A stretch of DNA of 64,000 nt from Heterodera schachtii (GCA_023374025.1 SIJG01000051.1:292329-356328), one strand, 5' to 3'; counted from the first letter of the stretch, positions 1 to 11,070 are shown. Notes: generated from the sequence alone by a model not told the origin. Made by a program: numbers and translations.

Positions 1-339
1 GCTTTTAATATATTTTTAAATTAACTTCGTGTGAACCGTGCGATTCATAATTTTTGCTAAACTTTCTTAAGGATTTGATTATTTATTGGAATAAATTTAT
101 TGTTTTGAACTTAAGGGAAAATAATTATTGCATTTTTATATAATAATTGACCAATCTGGTTATATAATTCTAATAAACTCATTTATTTTTTATATTCACT
201 TTATCATTTTCTTTTGTTACAATATTTTTAACAAATCCCGAGTAAGGCAGAATGATTATCCGCTAAATATTGAAAAGAATGAAACTGATTAGAAATAATC
301 GTATTAAAACAAAAATTAATCGTTTTTTAAAGCGCAAAG

Positions 340-445
340 AGAAAAATCCCGCGGTCTTTTATCGCGCATCGCGGGCGGGCTCAATTTGCCGCGGTCGCCG
401 ATAACGTAAAAAATTGCAGCGAATCGCTTACCGCGGTCGCGCATT
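340..445. repeat. GC-rich island of CCGCGGTC words
   Basis: A GC-rich patch in very AT-rich surroundings contains CCGCGGTC three times (near 349, 389 and 431) with related CGCG words. It resembles the word-reiterating interiors of the hAT-type elements elsewhere in this window, but I see no terminal inverted repeats or target duplication, so it may be a remnant. No coding frame is supported. Confidence 0.4.
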
Positions 446-524
446 TATAAAATTTTCAAATTTTTTAAACCATTTTTTAAATCCCGGTGCATACAAATTT
501 GGGAACATGACTAAATGGGTCAAT

Positions 525-909
525 GGCAACTCGTACAAAGGCAACTCGTACAATTTTTAATGGGTGTGGCCATAACTTTTTTTTAAATCAACCAAATTCT
601 TCAAACTCGATATCATTCGAATGCTCTCCAAGTTTAGAAGCGATCATTAAGCAGAAGCTAAGAGATTAAGCATCTCACAAAAAAGTTATAATTTCAAGAA
701 CATTAAAAATCCACAAAAGCAGACTTATTGGCAATTTATAAATCATAACTTTTTTGTGAGATGCTTAATCTCTTAGCTTCTGCTTAATGATCGCTTCTAA
801 ACTTGGAGAGCATTCGGATGATATCAAGTTTGAAGAATTTGATTGATTTTAAAAAAAGTTATGGCCACACACATTAAAAATTGTACGAGTTGCCTTTGTA
901 CGCGTTGCC
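525..909. mobile_element. Foldback element with 165-bp inverted arms
   Basis: Positions 525-689 and 745-909 are near-perfect inverted repeats (165 bp each) around a 55-bp spacer. The arms carry GGCAACTCGTAC at their outer ends. An 11-bp direct repeat, GACTAAATGGG, occurs at 509-519 and 918-928, just outside both arms, and may be a target-site duplication, although a few extra bases separate it from the arms. There is no ORF beyond fold-back shadows. It is probably a non-autonomous foldback or MITE; the superfamily is unclear. Confidence 0.75.
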
Positions 910-925
910 CTGACACCGACTAAAT

Positions 926-944
926 GGGGGGGGGGGGGGGGGGG
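926..944. repeat. Poly-G run of 19 bases
   Basis: An uninterrupted run of 19 G lies directly after the second copy of the GACTAAATGGG direct repeat. The run length in an assembly is unreliable. Confidence 0.9.
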
Positions 945-1147
945 AATTTGCGAATGGGTTCCATTTTGGGAAGGTCCCCAGGTGTCCGTGGGATTTCTGA
1001 ATGAAACTTGGTGGGTGGATAGAGCACCCATGGGTTCTTAAGAAAAATGTTTTTATTTTCTGCCAAATAAGTACGAGTGCCGAGTTATGACGTGCCAAAC
1101 TTTTTAACTTTTTATAAAAGAAAGAAATAATTATTTTATTATTTCAA

Positions 1148-1215
1148 AAGCTACTGTTGGTGTAGAGGTAGTGTGTTAGTCAAAATTTTTTTGGGTCTAA
1201 GGATCGAATCCTCTA
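1148..1215 (+). other. tRNA-like sequence with A-box and B-box
   Basis: TTGGTGTAGAGGTAGTG resembles a tRNA D-arm/A-box, and GGATCGAATCC at 1201-1211 is a good pol III B-box/T-arm. A T-rich stretch replaces a convincing anticodon arm and no clean acceptor stem pairs, so I read it as a tRNA-derived repeat rather than a functional tRNA. Confidence 0.5.
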
Positions 1216-1510
1216 CATGCTAATACATTTTACAATATTTATTTTTGCTTTTTATGCAAAGTTAATTATTAAAAATATTTTTAATAAAACAAAATCTTTA
1301 TTTTAATTTTATTCAATTAAAATTTAAAAAATAAATTAAACATAAAGGAACTAAAATCATGTCGATTTGAAATAATTTTTTTGTCTAATTTTTTATTGAG
1401 ATATTTTATGTATAAAAATGAATTTAAAAAAAATTATAATAAAGTCTTCTATTATAAAAATTTTTTGATAATTTACTTGGCAAAAAAACAAAAAAAAAAA
1501 TGTTTGGATG

Positions 1511-1580
1511 CAGGGGAACCGAACCTTGGGCTTAAAAAAAGTGACTGGCGCACTACCTCTGCACCACCGGAGGACGTTAC
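1511..1580 (-). other. tRNA-like sequence, inverted copy
   Basis: On the minus strand GGTGGTGCAGAGGTAGTG (A-box-like) is followed by AAGGTTCGGTTCCCC (B-box-like). It matches the plus-strand copy at 1148-1215 in order and spacing but with many substitutions, including several G:A and C:T changes. The anticodon arm is again T-rich and not convincing. Confidence 0.5.
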
Positions 1581-1794
1581 TAAATAAAATAATACTTCCA
1601 TTTGCTTATTCATTAAAAACTTTGGCACGTCATAACTCGGCACTCGTACTTATTTGGCAGAAAATAAAAACATTTTTCTTAAGAACAAATGGGTGCTCTA
1701 TCCACCCACCAAGTTTCATTTGGAAATCCCACGGACACTGGGGACCTTCCTTTGTGAGTGCAAAGAAAGGTATTACTAAGAGATGTGAGAAACT

Positions 1795-1985
1795 TAGAGA
1801 GAATTGGAGAGAGAGACGGGAGGAGAGAGAAAGACAGAAAGAGAGAGAGAGAGAGAGGAGAAGATGAGAGAGAGAGGAGAGAGAAAGACCGAAGGAGAGA
1901 GAAAGATAGAGGAGAAGATGAGAGAGAGAGGAGAGAGAAAGACCGAAAGAGAGAGGAGAGAGATGAGAGACAAGGAGAGAGTACT
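1795..1985 (+). repeat. GA-rich imperfect microsatellite
   Basis: A purine-only tract is built from GAGAGA, GGAGAGAGAAAGACCGAA and AGAAGATGAGAGAG units. Open frames on both strands here (ER-repeats on plus, LSL-repeats on minus) are low-complexity artefacts. Confidence 0.9.
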
Positions 1986-2230
1986 AAGAACAATTAAATT
2001 CACAACAAAATCCCCAAAAATATATTCGATCAGCGGAACATAATTTGACCTAAGCTAAAATGTGCTATAGACCTGAAGACGTTAGGCTTATTCCATTATT
2101 TTAATTAAATGCTCCGCAAAAAAATATTTTGCATTCACCTATATCTTTCTCATCCTGTACTGTACATAGCAATGGAGTTAATTATTTTAACTGAAACAGG
2201 AATTTTGGTCTTCAAAAAATAATAATTTTA

Positions 2231-2302
2231 TTAATTGCACAAACTATCAAGTTTCTCATCTTCCTCGTCTAAACAAATGGCAATATACGGATGTGCCACC
2301 GG
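2231..2302 (-). CDS. Candidate last exon, protein-kinase-like C-terminus
   Basis: On the minus strand an acceptor (ACATTTAG) opens a 24-codon phase-0 frame ending in TAA. It reads PVAHPYIAICLDEEDEKLDS followed by LCN. The codons are mixed in GC content, unlike the flanks. 'aHPY....D.eDE' recalls the end of the kinase domain in MAP kinases (HPYL..Y.DP.DEP). I could not find preceding kinase exons with confidence, so the identity is tentative. Most kinase-family motifs would lie at higher coordinates on this strand. Confidence 0.4.
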   Translation of the reverse strand, partial: PVAHPYIAICLDEEDEKLDSLCN

Positions 2303-2828
2303 CTAAATGTATTATGGTGTTTTATTAAATTTAATAAAATCGAAAGGGTACTGAATAATATTGATTTGTTTGTTTATTATAGATAATAGAATTAAAAATT
2401 GCACTTACCACTCTTATGATCAAAAATACGATATATCCAAGGATGATAACATATCTACTATTACCAACAAAAAAATTAATTATTGTTAACATCATCGTTT
2501 ACTAATCGCTTAATTCTATCGTTAAATATTTTTAAAAGATAAAAAAACAAACTTACCAATTATTTTTATATTTTGAGTGATTTTCGAATTTTAAGATTAT
2601 GTAATTATATCAAAAACAATGTATTATTTCAAATCATAAAGAAAGCAATGCAAATTTTTAATCGAATAGCTTCTAAATGCCGAAATATCTTAAATATTAA
2701 AAAAAATTCTACAAAAAATTTATTTCATAAATATTAATTATTTTCATTTATTCTACCAATTTTCTAGGTAGTTTAAACATTGTTTTGCCTATTTATTTAA
2801 AATATCAGTGCAAATTTTAATAAGTTTA

Positions 2829-3030
2829 TGGTAGAAAGTTGGTGGTAAAGTAAAAGAAGATGGTTGGCGGTTAAAAAATAGTGGTTGCTGGTTGCTCCAG
2901 CAGAAAATTTACCATCTTCTTTTGCTACCGTTTTTCACATGGTTGGTGGTTATTTGACCAGGTCAAATGACCATGGTTAAATGACCTGGTCAAATAACCA
3001 CCTTCTTTGACTACGGCCCCTGACTGATAA
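2829..3030. repeat. Nested inverted repeats with a 58-bp palindrome
   Basis: 2945-3002 is a palindrome of two 29-base arms with three mismatched pairs, centred at 2973/2974 and containing GACCAGGTCAAATGACC and its complement. Around it the motif AAAAGAAGATGGT appears direct at about 2853 and inverted near 2915, with a variant at 3000. This is probably a small foldback element. No coding content. Confidence 0.6.
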
Positions 3031-3309
3031 GGTTATTGCTGGGGACAATATTTGGCTAAGAAAATTGTTTAATAAATATAAATTTAAGCCGCACGAAATC
3101 GAATAAAGAATGCTGGAAACTAAGTATTCGAAGAAAAGAAATAAATAAAAATCAGACTTCCAATTTAGGGAAGAATAATTAAAAAATCTATAGTGTAAAT
3201 AAAAATAAAAATAATCAAATAAATGTGAAATATATGCAAGTGGAGTAATGAGAAAACGGCAGAAAATAGAATTTATGAAAGGAGTAATAGTGATAATTTT
3301 TATAAAAAC

Positions 3310-4075
3310 AAGCAAATATTTTTATAAATATTCAAAATATTCTTACTGAAGTTTAAATAATTAATTAGACATAAAAAACATAAAATTTTATTTATTTTAA
3401 TTTTATTTACAAGTAGATAAAAATTAATGTTTTAAATATATTGTAATAAAAAATTTAAAAACCAAATAAAATAAAATTTACTAATTAGATAAATAATAAC
3501 GAAAAATATTTTACACAAAAAATAACAGTTAAAATACAAGATAGAATGGTATTTGGTATTCCCCGTTTTGCCACAAAACGACGAAAAGCCAATAGGAATG
3601 TTACTATTTTATATTAATGAACTAAATAATTCAAGAAAATGAATTGTCAATGGAGAAGAGCTCTTAAATTTTAAATTTGCTATTGCAATTGTCTGCAATT
3701 AAAATAAAATTTGTAAAAATGCAATAAATGATTGATTAATATAATAGATATACAAAATTGTTATTAAATTTTGCTATGAAATTTTAGAATAACCATAATT
3801 TATGTTTTGTAATAACATAAAGAACAGGTAGAAAAATTTGTAACTTGCGGGAAACGTAGTTTTAAGAAGCATTTTTAATAAAATTACAAAATATTCCTCA
3901 TAAAACTTAAATTCAACAGATAAATTTTATAAAACATATATATGTGCCAAAAAAAACCCCCAAAATATGTGCTAAAACGCAAAAAAAGGCCAAAATATGT
4001 GCCAAAAAGATAATAATATTATAAATAAAAAAAAACTAACATTCTTATTAATGATCTACCCTTTTGAAGTTAAAA
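3310..4075. other. AT-rich stretch, no gene seen
   Basis: Mostly A/T homopolymer-like sequence. A few words of the form GCCAAAATATGTGC repeat at 3940-4010 and could be the rim of a word-type element, but no inverted termini were found. Confidence 0.5.
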
Positions 4076-4085
4076 TCCCACTTAC

Positions 4086-4139
4086 ACACGTCCGTTCACA
4101 TTCAGACGTGCATCACTCGTTGCACCTTTACGAGACGAG
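4086..4139 (-). CDS. Candidate internal exon, unknown protein
   Basis: On the minus strand an acceptor (TTGTGAG) precedes 54 bases ending at a canonical donor (GTAAGT). The only frame with balanced codons reads SSRKGATSDARLNVNGR then V. The island is clearly richer in G+C than its surroundings. I do not recognise the protein. An overlapping plus-strand frame covers the same island but looks less like protein. Low confidence because no partner exon is identified. Confidence 0.3.
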
Positions 4140-4249
4140 CTCACAAATGATAATAAATATATTTTTATTATTTAAGGCAAATAAATCGTGGCTTTGTATT
4201 TTATTCCATGAAAAAATATTAAACAATGCAATTCTTCTGCTGAATTAAT

Positions 4250-5279
4250 ATTAATTGGAATGAATAAAAAAGGAATGAACAAAATATCTAATTAAAAATT
4301 GAAAATGTACGAAATTCTTAGGAATTATATATACTAAAAAACAATATTTAAATTTTTATTAAATAAAATAAAAAATATATATTTCAAGAAATTTATTATG
4401 AAATATTAAAATTATTTGATTTAATAATTAAGAAATAAAATAAAAGAAACTAAAAAAATTTAGCCGCAGCTATTATTAGATAATGTAATTTATATGTTTT
4501 GGCAAATAGATTTAATAAAGTAAATGTTATTAAAGGTATTCTGAAATAAAATTGGAAAATACGACTAATGAAATTCTTACAGCACTAAAAAAATGCAACT
4601 GAAAAATGATAAAGTAACAAATTAACAAAATAAAAATTTTTATATTTGGAGAATGAGAACTAAACTTATTTGTTTATTAAACATGGATGTGTTACTAAGA
4701 AATAATATGCCAATTATTTCATCGCTAAATTTTTAAAACAAGCTCGAACTAAGCTAAAGAAAAATAATGTCATATAATAGATCCCATATTATTAGAAGGT
4801 TCGATGTTGTACTGAATTACGAACTGAATTTCATAATTAATAAAATAGAAAAACAAAAAATTCCGGCTCATTAATCAAGAATTTGAGTTCTATGCAAAAG
4901 TCGTAAAGTAATTTAATATTAATTAAGAGTACTCAGCAATTATATTTTAAATTATAAAAGTTAAAAAATCTAATCCATTACGAATATTAATTACAATTAA
5001 TATATGATCAGAATATAAATAAAAAAATTCGGCAATGTGAAAATTTTACAAGTCGTAGTCATTAGTTAATTGCCTTTCAACATAAATTTAATGAAAAATA
5101 ATTCAAAAAATATTATGTGCAATTGAAACAATCATGTGACGAAATACTTATGAAGCAGTAAAAAATAACTGAAATATTGGACTATCAATAACATAAAACA
5201 TGAAAATAAAAATGATTAATCTTTGAAAGAATTCTAATTTTAAAAGAATAAAAATTAAACAGTTATTAATATTGGTGGA
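4250..5279. other. AT-rich stretch, nothing recognised
   Basis: No long frame, inverted repeat or GC island visible. Confidence 0.5.
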
Positions 5280-5840
5280 TATTTACAACAATAACCGTTC
5301 TTCAGTATTATTTATCAATTTTCTGTTATAATCGAAGTAGAATAATTTAAATAAACAAAACATTAATTTTAAATAATGAGCAATGACTGAAAATAATTAA
5401 ATAGGATAAAGCCATATAATATTGTATGGATTTGACTGTCTTCAAAAAATGGATGCAATAGCAAAAGATAGCGGAACACGAAATTGCTCACCTCATAGTA
5501 AACAAGAGTTAATTAAAAATGTAAATCTATTTTTGTCGTCACAAAACATTAAATTAACATTTAAAAAGAATATTTGAGTATTGCGAAAACTTAATTTTAT
5601 TATTAAATTTTTTGAAAAACGGTAAAATTTTGGAGATTTGGTATAGAAAAACCCGAAAATTAATAATAAAAATTATCAAGAGAGTGAAGGTGATTTAATT
5701 AAAAAAAAATTACTTCTCCATAAAACTAATTTTAAAAACAGAAAAGATTTCGTGTTAAAATTAAATAAATAAATAAAACAAACAATAAGCATTAAATTTT
5801 CCGAGAATATTCAATAAATTTCAAATTTAAATAACTAAAT
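5280..5840 (+). repeat. Dispersed segment paralogous to 39.88-40.25 kb
   Basis: Landmarks shared in the same order with 39900-40235 are CTTCAGTATTATTTATCAA, AAATAAACAAAACATTAATT, AACAAGAGTTAATTA, AAATGTAAATCTATTTTT, GAAAAACGG and AAATTTTCCGAG. Both copies include an HExxH-type exon and both are followed by sequence from the same word-type transposon, so the locus was duplicated after that insertion. Confidence 0.7.
5472..5507 (+). CDS. HExxH metallopeptidase-like exon, copy 1
   Basis: Between an acceptor (AAAGATAG) and a donor (GTTAATT) a 36-base exon reads EHEIAHLIVNK. HExxH is the zinc-binding, catalytic helix of many metalloproteases, and 'HEiAH' with small hydrophobic residues after it is typical of the M48 (Ste24/HtpX/OMA1) group. 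The paralogous exon at 39983-40015 reads GHEMAHAIVNK: silent and conservative differences dominate, which argues that the frame was under selection. No other exon of the enzyme is assigned, so family and completeness remain open. Confidence 0.5.
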
Positions 5841-5897
5841 TTTGTTAATAAATTTCATAAATTTTCCAAAAATTTCCCCAGCGGCAACTCTCCGTAC

Positions 5898-6665
5898 CAG
5901 GGATGGGCCTAGGTTTCGCTTTTCGCATTTCGTCTTTTTGGCGTTTCCATTTGGCGTTTCGCATTTCGCTTCTTGGCGCGAAATGCGAAATTTACACCCC
6001 TAAGAATGAATATATTTGAAAATCTAAATTTTTAAAACGAATGCTTCAGCTTATTATTATTTTGGGCTGCAGGATTAATATTTTTTGCTCACTTGTATGA
6101 CCTAATACGCACGAAAAACGAGTTTTTAACGTGGTTTGAAGCTTCTATCTTCAACTTTTTGGTGCATTTTTTTGCCTTTTTTTTTACGATTTTCATGCCA
6201 TATGCCCGGCACGTAATTTGGTCCCTTTTTTGACCTTTGTGCCTTTTTTCATGCCTTTTTCCGTATTTTTTTTTTGAAAAAAATACTAAATGTTTTGAGA
6301 ATTTTCAACTTTTCCTATCATATTTTATTGCAATTTCCAAAAAAATTTCCGGCGGCGTCTGCCGCCACCGCAGAACCCTCATTTTAGCTTGATTTTTGAA
6401 ATTTTAACCACCAAATGGGTAGAATTTGTCATTTTGATCTGAGAAAAAGATCAAACCGAAAATGCAGAGATTTTGTTTGTTTTTTTTTGCATCACAACCT
6501 CAAAATCTATGATTTTGACTATTAGTAAAATTTTTGAAAAAAAATTTCGCTTTTTGCATTTCGCATTTTCGCATATTTTGGCTTTTCGCATTTCGCTTTT
6601 TTTTCATTTCGCATTTTTCAATTTCGCAAATTTCGCTTTTTATTTTTCAATTTGGCCCATCCCTG
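5898..6665. mobile_element. hAT-type non-autonomous element, 'TTTCGC' word family
   Basis: Termini CAGGGATGGGCC ... GGCCCATCCCTG are inverted repeats. Flanking 8-mers CTCCGTAC (5890-5897) and ATCCGTAC (6666-6673) differ at one position and look like the 8-bp duplication expected for hAT. The subterminal regions are packed with TTTCGC/CGCATTT words. Internally it has ACACCCCTAAGAAT (about 5994), a GC-rich hairpin (6348-6370) and GCC-word sequence near 6160-6260. No transposase frame; the plus ORF at 6473-6775 is produced by the words. Confidence 0.85.
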
Positions 6666-6824
6666 ATCCGTACCCTATTGTACCATATTTTTTGAAAATT
6701 AATCCCAAAATGGCTAAAGTTGATTTGTTTGGAGCGAAACCGCTACAATCCTTAACCCCCGCGCCTAATTTTTGAAAAATAGAACGAAGAAAGTCTCCTT
6801 TTCGTGCCTAAAAATCGGGCCCTA
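6666..6824. mobile_element. Right end of an older word-type element
   Basis: Sequence ending in ATCGGGCCCTA is followed by CTGATCAC (6825-6832). The paralogous locus has CTGATCAC (40247-40254) immediately before AAGGGCCCGT, the matching left end. The same 8-mer at opposite ends of two partial copies is best explained by one insertion made before the loci duplicated, with each copy later losing one end. The 5898-6665 element appears nested in it. Confidence 0.55.
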
Positions 6825-6832
6825 CTGATCAC

Positions 6833-7786
6833 ATAAAATAATTTGATAAAGATACGAATTAATATATTATATGTCGCTGATGAATAAAGAAAAAGAGGGA
6901 TCATCTCGTAAAATAAAAAAATTTCTCCAAATTATTTCATCATTTTTTTTATAAATCTTCATAATTAAAAGTATATTAACAAAAACCAAAATAGGAAATT
7001 AAGCAATGTAGCGAGAAAATGAATACGAAATCACAGTCTTTCGGAGTGTGCTCACTTGCGTGACGAGTCGTTAAAAAAAGATGCAATAAAGGTTATTACA
7101 TAAAACAAAAGTGCAATATTTAAAAATACAGTAGTTCGCATTAAAAATACAGTACTTCTCGTAACAAAGATTAATTTTATATTTTATAAAGCGTGGAATA
7201 CAATACTCACTCATTCTATTCAAATTAAAAAAGATATACAAACAATAAACAACTAATACGAAATAATGTGAATTAGTAAACAAATACTAAAACACATATT
7301 AAATGATGAAGATTTACGATTTGAAAAAACTGTTACATTAATAATTCTGAAAACTTGAATAAAATTAAAAAATATATAAATTTCTTCATTATAATTAAAA
7401 AAAGAAGACAATGTATACAATAAATCCATTTGATAAAAATATTACTTTAATAAATAGTAACCCAGAAAAACTTAGACAGGTTCTTCAAAAAATGCTATTT
7501 ATGTAAAAAAAAGAATCCACCCGCGATTAAGGCAATCAATATATGTTCTTAATAAAGAGGCATAAGGAAATAGAGGCGAAAATATATTTTAAAAAATAAA
7601 ATTATAAAAGTCACTTTTTTAAAATTAACTGGCACTGCGGTTTTATATGCACAAATAAAACTATGTATTATTTAATTAATTTTTAACAATAGTCATATTT
7701 ATTAATTAAATTTACATTTTTTCGTTAGCTCCATAAAATACAATTTAAAATGTATGCTAATTATAATGATTTTATAATAATCTTTC
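6833..7786. other. AT-rich stretch with one weak frame
   Basis: The only suggestive piece is an ATG-initiated 32-codon frame at about 7411-7506 (plus) containing NPEKLRQVLQKML. There is no splice partner or homologue I can name. The rest is featureless. Confidence 0.35.
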
Positions 7787-8081
7787 TAATAAAAAAAGAT
7801 AAAAATTAATTTTAAAATTTCTAAGATTGCAAAAAAATAGATTTTATATTTTTAAGTAAACTATTTTTCAAATTTATTATATTAGTATTAAATTTTTAAA
7901 AATTGTTGTAATTCGCAAACTTTTCGCTTACTTTACACTGAAGTTAAAAGCCAAATTTTAAGAAAATATGAAATAATACTTTTGTCTTATGAAAAAAAAC
8001 AAATTTGCATTATCATTTGCACTCATTTTAAAACTTGTTCATAAAATCAAAGAAGTTGACAAATATGAATTGGCATAATCG

Positions 8082-8189
8082 ACTAGAAAGAAAAAGCTGC
8101 CTCAACAGAATTATTGGCAGCTTACTCCTACGGGAAAAGCTAACCTTAGACAATATGATGATCATTTAATGCTCAAAATAATATTTTGA
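8082..8189 (+). CDS. Candidate exon in duplication unit 1
   Basis: After a possible acceptor (CGACTAG) the plus strand reads through KKLPQQNYWQLTPTGKANLR then QYDDHLMLK to a stop, with mixed codons in an AT-rich setting. 'LTPTG' recalls the start region of histidine acid phosphatases (LTp.G), but the catalytic RHG motif is not seen and I do not claim that family. The copy in unit 2 differs by one base, changing Leu to Arg. Confidence 0.3.
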   Translation, partial: TRKKKLPQQNYWQLTPTGKANLRQYDDHLMLKIIF

Positions 8190-9768
8190 TTCTTAAAAAG
8201 TAAAATAAATTATAACAAAAATATATAAAAACTTTTCAACGATTTTATTTTTAAAAGTTTTACTGAAAGATTGCATTTAATAAATTGAGAAAAATTGAAT
8301 TTAATTTAAAGAATAAAATTTTCAAATATTAATTAAGAAAAATGAGCAACGAAATAGAAACAAGTATTTAAAAAAATGTCCAGCGGTTTAATACAACCAG
8401 AATGTAAGGAATTCAAGAGAAGTAAAAAGCAACAAAAAATAATCTAAACAAATATTAAAACGAGTTTTACAATTTTCTTAATGAAACAAAGAAAAGAAAA
8501 ATTTAAATTTTTTATTCATTATGTTGTTTAAATATACCTAACACAAATTCATTTGATTTTTATTTTTTCATAGAAATATAAAAAAAACCAAAAAATTTTT
8601 TTAATAATTATTTTGTCACAGCATAATATTTATTAGGAAAATATGTTTGTGGTTAAAGTCGTGACCGGAAAATGTGTAAGTAGAAAAGGCGTCAGTTGAA
8701 AATGCATCGGTGAATTCTGAATTCCGAACCCCGGAATGAACAAAAAGTTAAATTCAAATTTCGCAATAAACATTTTTAGTTACATTTATTTTTCATTACC
8801 TAAAGAAAGCTCAAAATTTTTTTTAATAAATAAACTTTCTTCTTTAATAATAAAAGCTTATAAAAAAATTTCTATAATTTTTACAATATCAAAATAATAA
8901 CTTTCGGAGAATTAAACTCTATATTCCTTTAAAAATAGTAATAAAGAACGCAATTGTAATTAAATTTATTTTAACGAACAATAATTGAGAAAACACGAAT
9001 CATGGGAACAGAATAAATTTTGGCCATCATGAATGATGCTTAAAAATATGAAATTATTTTTGAGCAAGCACTAATTATTTGTAAATAAATAATGAATTCA
9101 AAAAGACACAATTAATTAATGAACATGAATGATATTTTGGAACTAACTATCCATTAATAAGATCAAAATTAAACTATTTAAAAAATGAATTAACAAATTT
9201 TAAATTTATAACTGAAAATATGTAATTTTTGGAGAATGAAATTTGATTAATAATTCATAAAAATAAATGATTATTATAAAAAATATATAAAAAAAATTTA
9301 AAATTATTAAATTGAAAATAAAGAAAGAGTAAATTAAGAAAAAATTGAGATATAAAAACATAATGAAAACATTTTAATAATAAAAATGAATTATTCGAGG
9401 TCCGAGTCTGATTCTCAGTGAATTGTACAGCTCCAACTTCGTGCATGCAGTTGAAGCAGTACAAGCTCAGATATTATGTCAGCTAAACAGATCTAAACGA
9501 TTCGGAAAAACATCGTTTTTATTAAATGTCTTCCTTTTTGGCCATAAAAAATTCGAGAAAATGAATTAAGCTAAAAAAATTGATTGAGAATAAAAAAAAA
9601 CTGTAAATTCAAATCAATTCAAGGAAAGAAATTTCACAAAAATAAAAATAAAATTTTAGTGAAATTTTTATTTTGAGCCCGGCGAGAATATTAATCAATT
9701 AGGGTTTATTTGAAAGAGAAAAAAAACTTAAAAGATAGTGAAATATAAAACGGCATATATGTAATAAA

Positions 9769-10338
9769 TAGGGACCCGATCTAGTGAAAAACTTTTTTTG
9801 CTCAATTGTTTTGAAGAAAGAAGCTCAAAAAACGCATTTCTGCGTTAAAATTTTTCATTTGGACGTCATTTTCGTCACTAGAAATCACTATTTTAGCGTT
9901 TCGTCACTCAAAATAGTGAAAATTCACTTTTTTGGCTTTTTGTCATTATTTTTTCACTTTTTCGACATTTTTTGGGAAAATTTCTCAACAAAAATGCAAT
10001 AAAACGAAAAATACACCCATAAGAATCGACCTAAAAAATTTTCAGAAAATACACCCCTAAGAATAGACCGAAAATTTTTTATGGAAAATTTTCTCAAAAA
10101 TTCATTCACCAAATTTTTTTTCTTGACAAACAATATTTGCCATGAAAATATTAGAAAGGAAATTTACTTCATTTGCAACTGCAATCAGTGAATAAAATAA
10201 TTTTTGCTCAATTTTTGGCTGAAAATTATGTCATTATTTGTCACTTTTTCGGACTTTTTTTTCACTATTTTGGCACTTTTTCGTCACTATTTTAGTTAAC
10301 TATTTTGGGATTTTTCGTCACTAAAAGTCGGGACCCTA
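9769..10338. mobile_element. hAT-type non-autonomous element, 'CACTTTTT' word family
   Basis: Termini TAGGGACCCGA ... TCGGGACCCTA are inverted and the element is flanked by a perfect 8-bp duplication, GTAATAAA (9761-9768, 10339-10346). The interior repeats CACTTTTT and TCGTCACTA/ATTTTAG words and holds two ACACCC(A/C)TAAGAAT motifs (about 10013 and 10051). The ORF at 9784-10002 is a word artefact. Length 570 bp. Confidence 0.88.
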
Positions 10339-11070
10339 GTAATAAATGCAAATTTCAAAATATAAAATTTTTAAAATTATCGAGGAAATTTGTTATAGGA
10401 AAAGGAATTGGTCGGCAACAATTTCAACTATTTAAAATTTATTAAAAACAAAAATAAACAAATATTTCAATAAACCTAATTAATTAATGTGTTTATTTTA
10501 ACATTTAAAATCTCAATAAAACTTACACTTTTTGTTTTCCTCATTTATTAATATATTTAATGTTGGAAAATAGATAAATTGAGCTATAAATATTTTTATA
10601 GAAAATATATGGATAGTTAGTTAGTTTATATGTGAATAATTCTAAATAAGCTCATTTTAGTTAAATATTTTTATTTATAATTCAAATAATTATTTTGAGT
10701 TATAGTCACTAATTTTCCTGAATACATTTTAATTTCTTCCAATTCACATATTTTTCTTTTATGTCATATATAATATTTTAATAAAAAAGATAAAAATTAA
10801 TTTTAAAATTTCTAAGATTGCAAAAAAATAGATTTTATATTTTTAAGTAATCTATTTTTCAAATTTATTATATTAGTATTAAATTTAAAAAAATTGATGT
10901 AATTCGCAAACTTTTCGCTTACTTTACACTGAAGTTAAAAGCCAAATTTTAAGAAAATATGAAATAATACTTTCGTCTTATAAAAAAACAAATTTGCATT
11001 ATCATTTGCACTCATTTTAAAACTTGTTCATAAAATCAAAGAAGTTGACAAATATGAATTGGCATAATCG

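Larger units (their letters stand above)
969..1750. repeat. Large inverted repeat enclosing two tRNA-like sequences
   Basis: About 969-1110 is repeated in inverted orientation at about 1612-1750. Shared landmarks are GGAAGGTCCCCAG against its complement, the GGTGGGTGGATAGAGC stretch and the CGTCATAACTCGG stretch. Inside each arm lies a tRNA-like segment facing the other (1148-1215 plus, 1511-1580 minus). The middle is plain AT-rich DNA. This is either a head-to-head pair of a tRNA-derived SINE-like repeat or one composite foldback element. Confidence 0.65.
7787..10778 (+). repeat. Tandem duplication, unit 1
   Basis: This unit is followed directly by a second copy at 10779-13657. Both begin at TAATAAAAAA...GATAAAAATTAA and end in CATATATAATATTTT. 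Identity is very high over almost the whole length, with isolated substitutions and single-base homopolymer changes. Unit 1 keeps an intact hAT-type element (9769-10338). About 20 bases of the element core (after CTTGACAAA) present in unit 2 are missing here. Confidence 0.9.

Noticed and set aside
1679..2043. Overlapping ORFs in the GA-rich tract
   Set aside because: Low-complexity purine repeats are open in several frames on both strands.
5898..6665. Word arrays as CRISPR or satellite repeats
   Set aside because: Words are 6-10 bases with irregular spacing and no unique spacers, and they are bounded by TIRs with 8-bp duplications.
6473..6775. 100-codon Phe/Ala-rich ORF
   Set aside because: It is the TTTCGC word array read as FAF repeats inside a hAT-type element.
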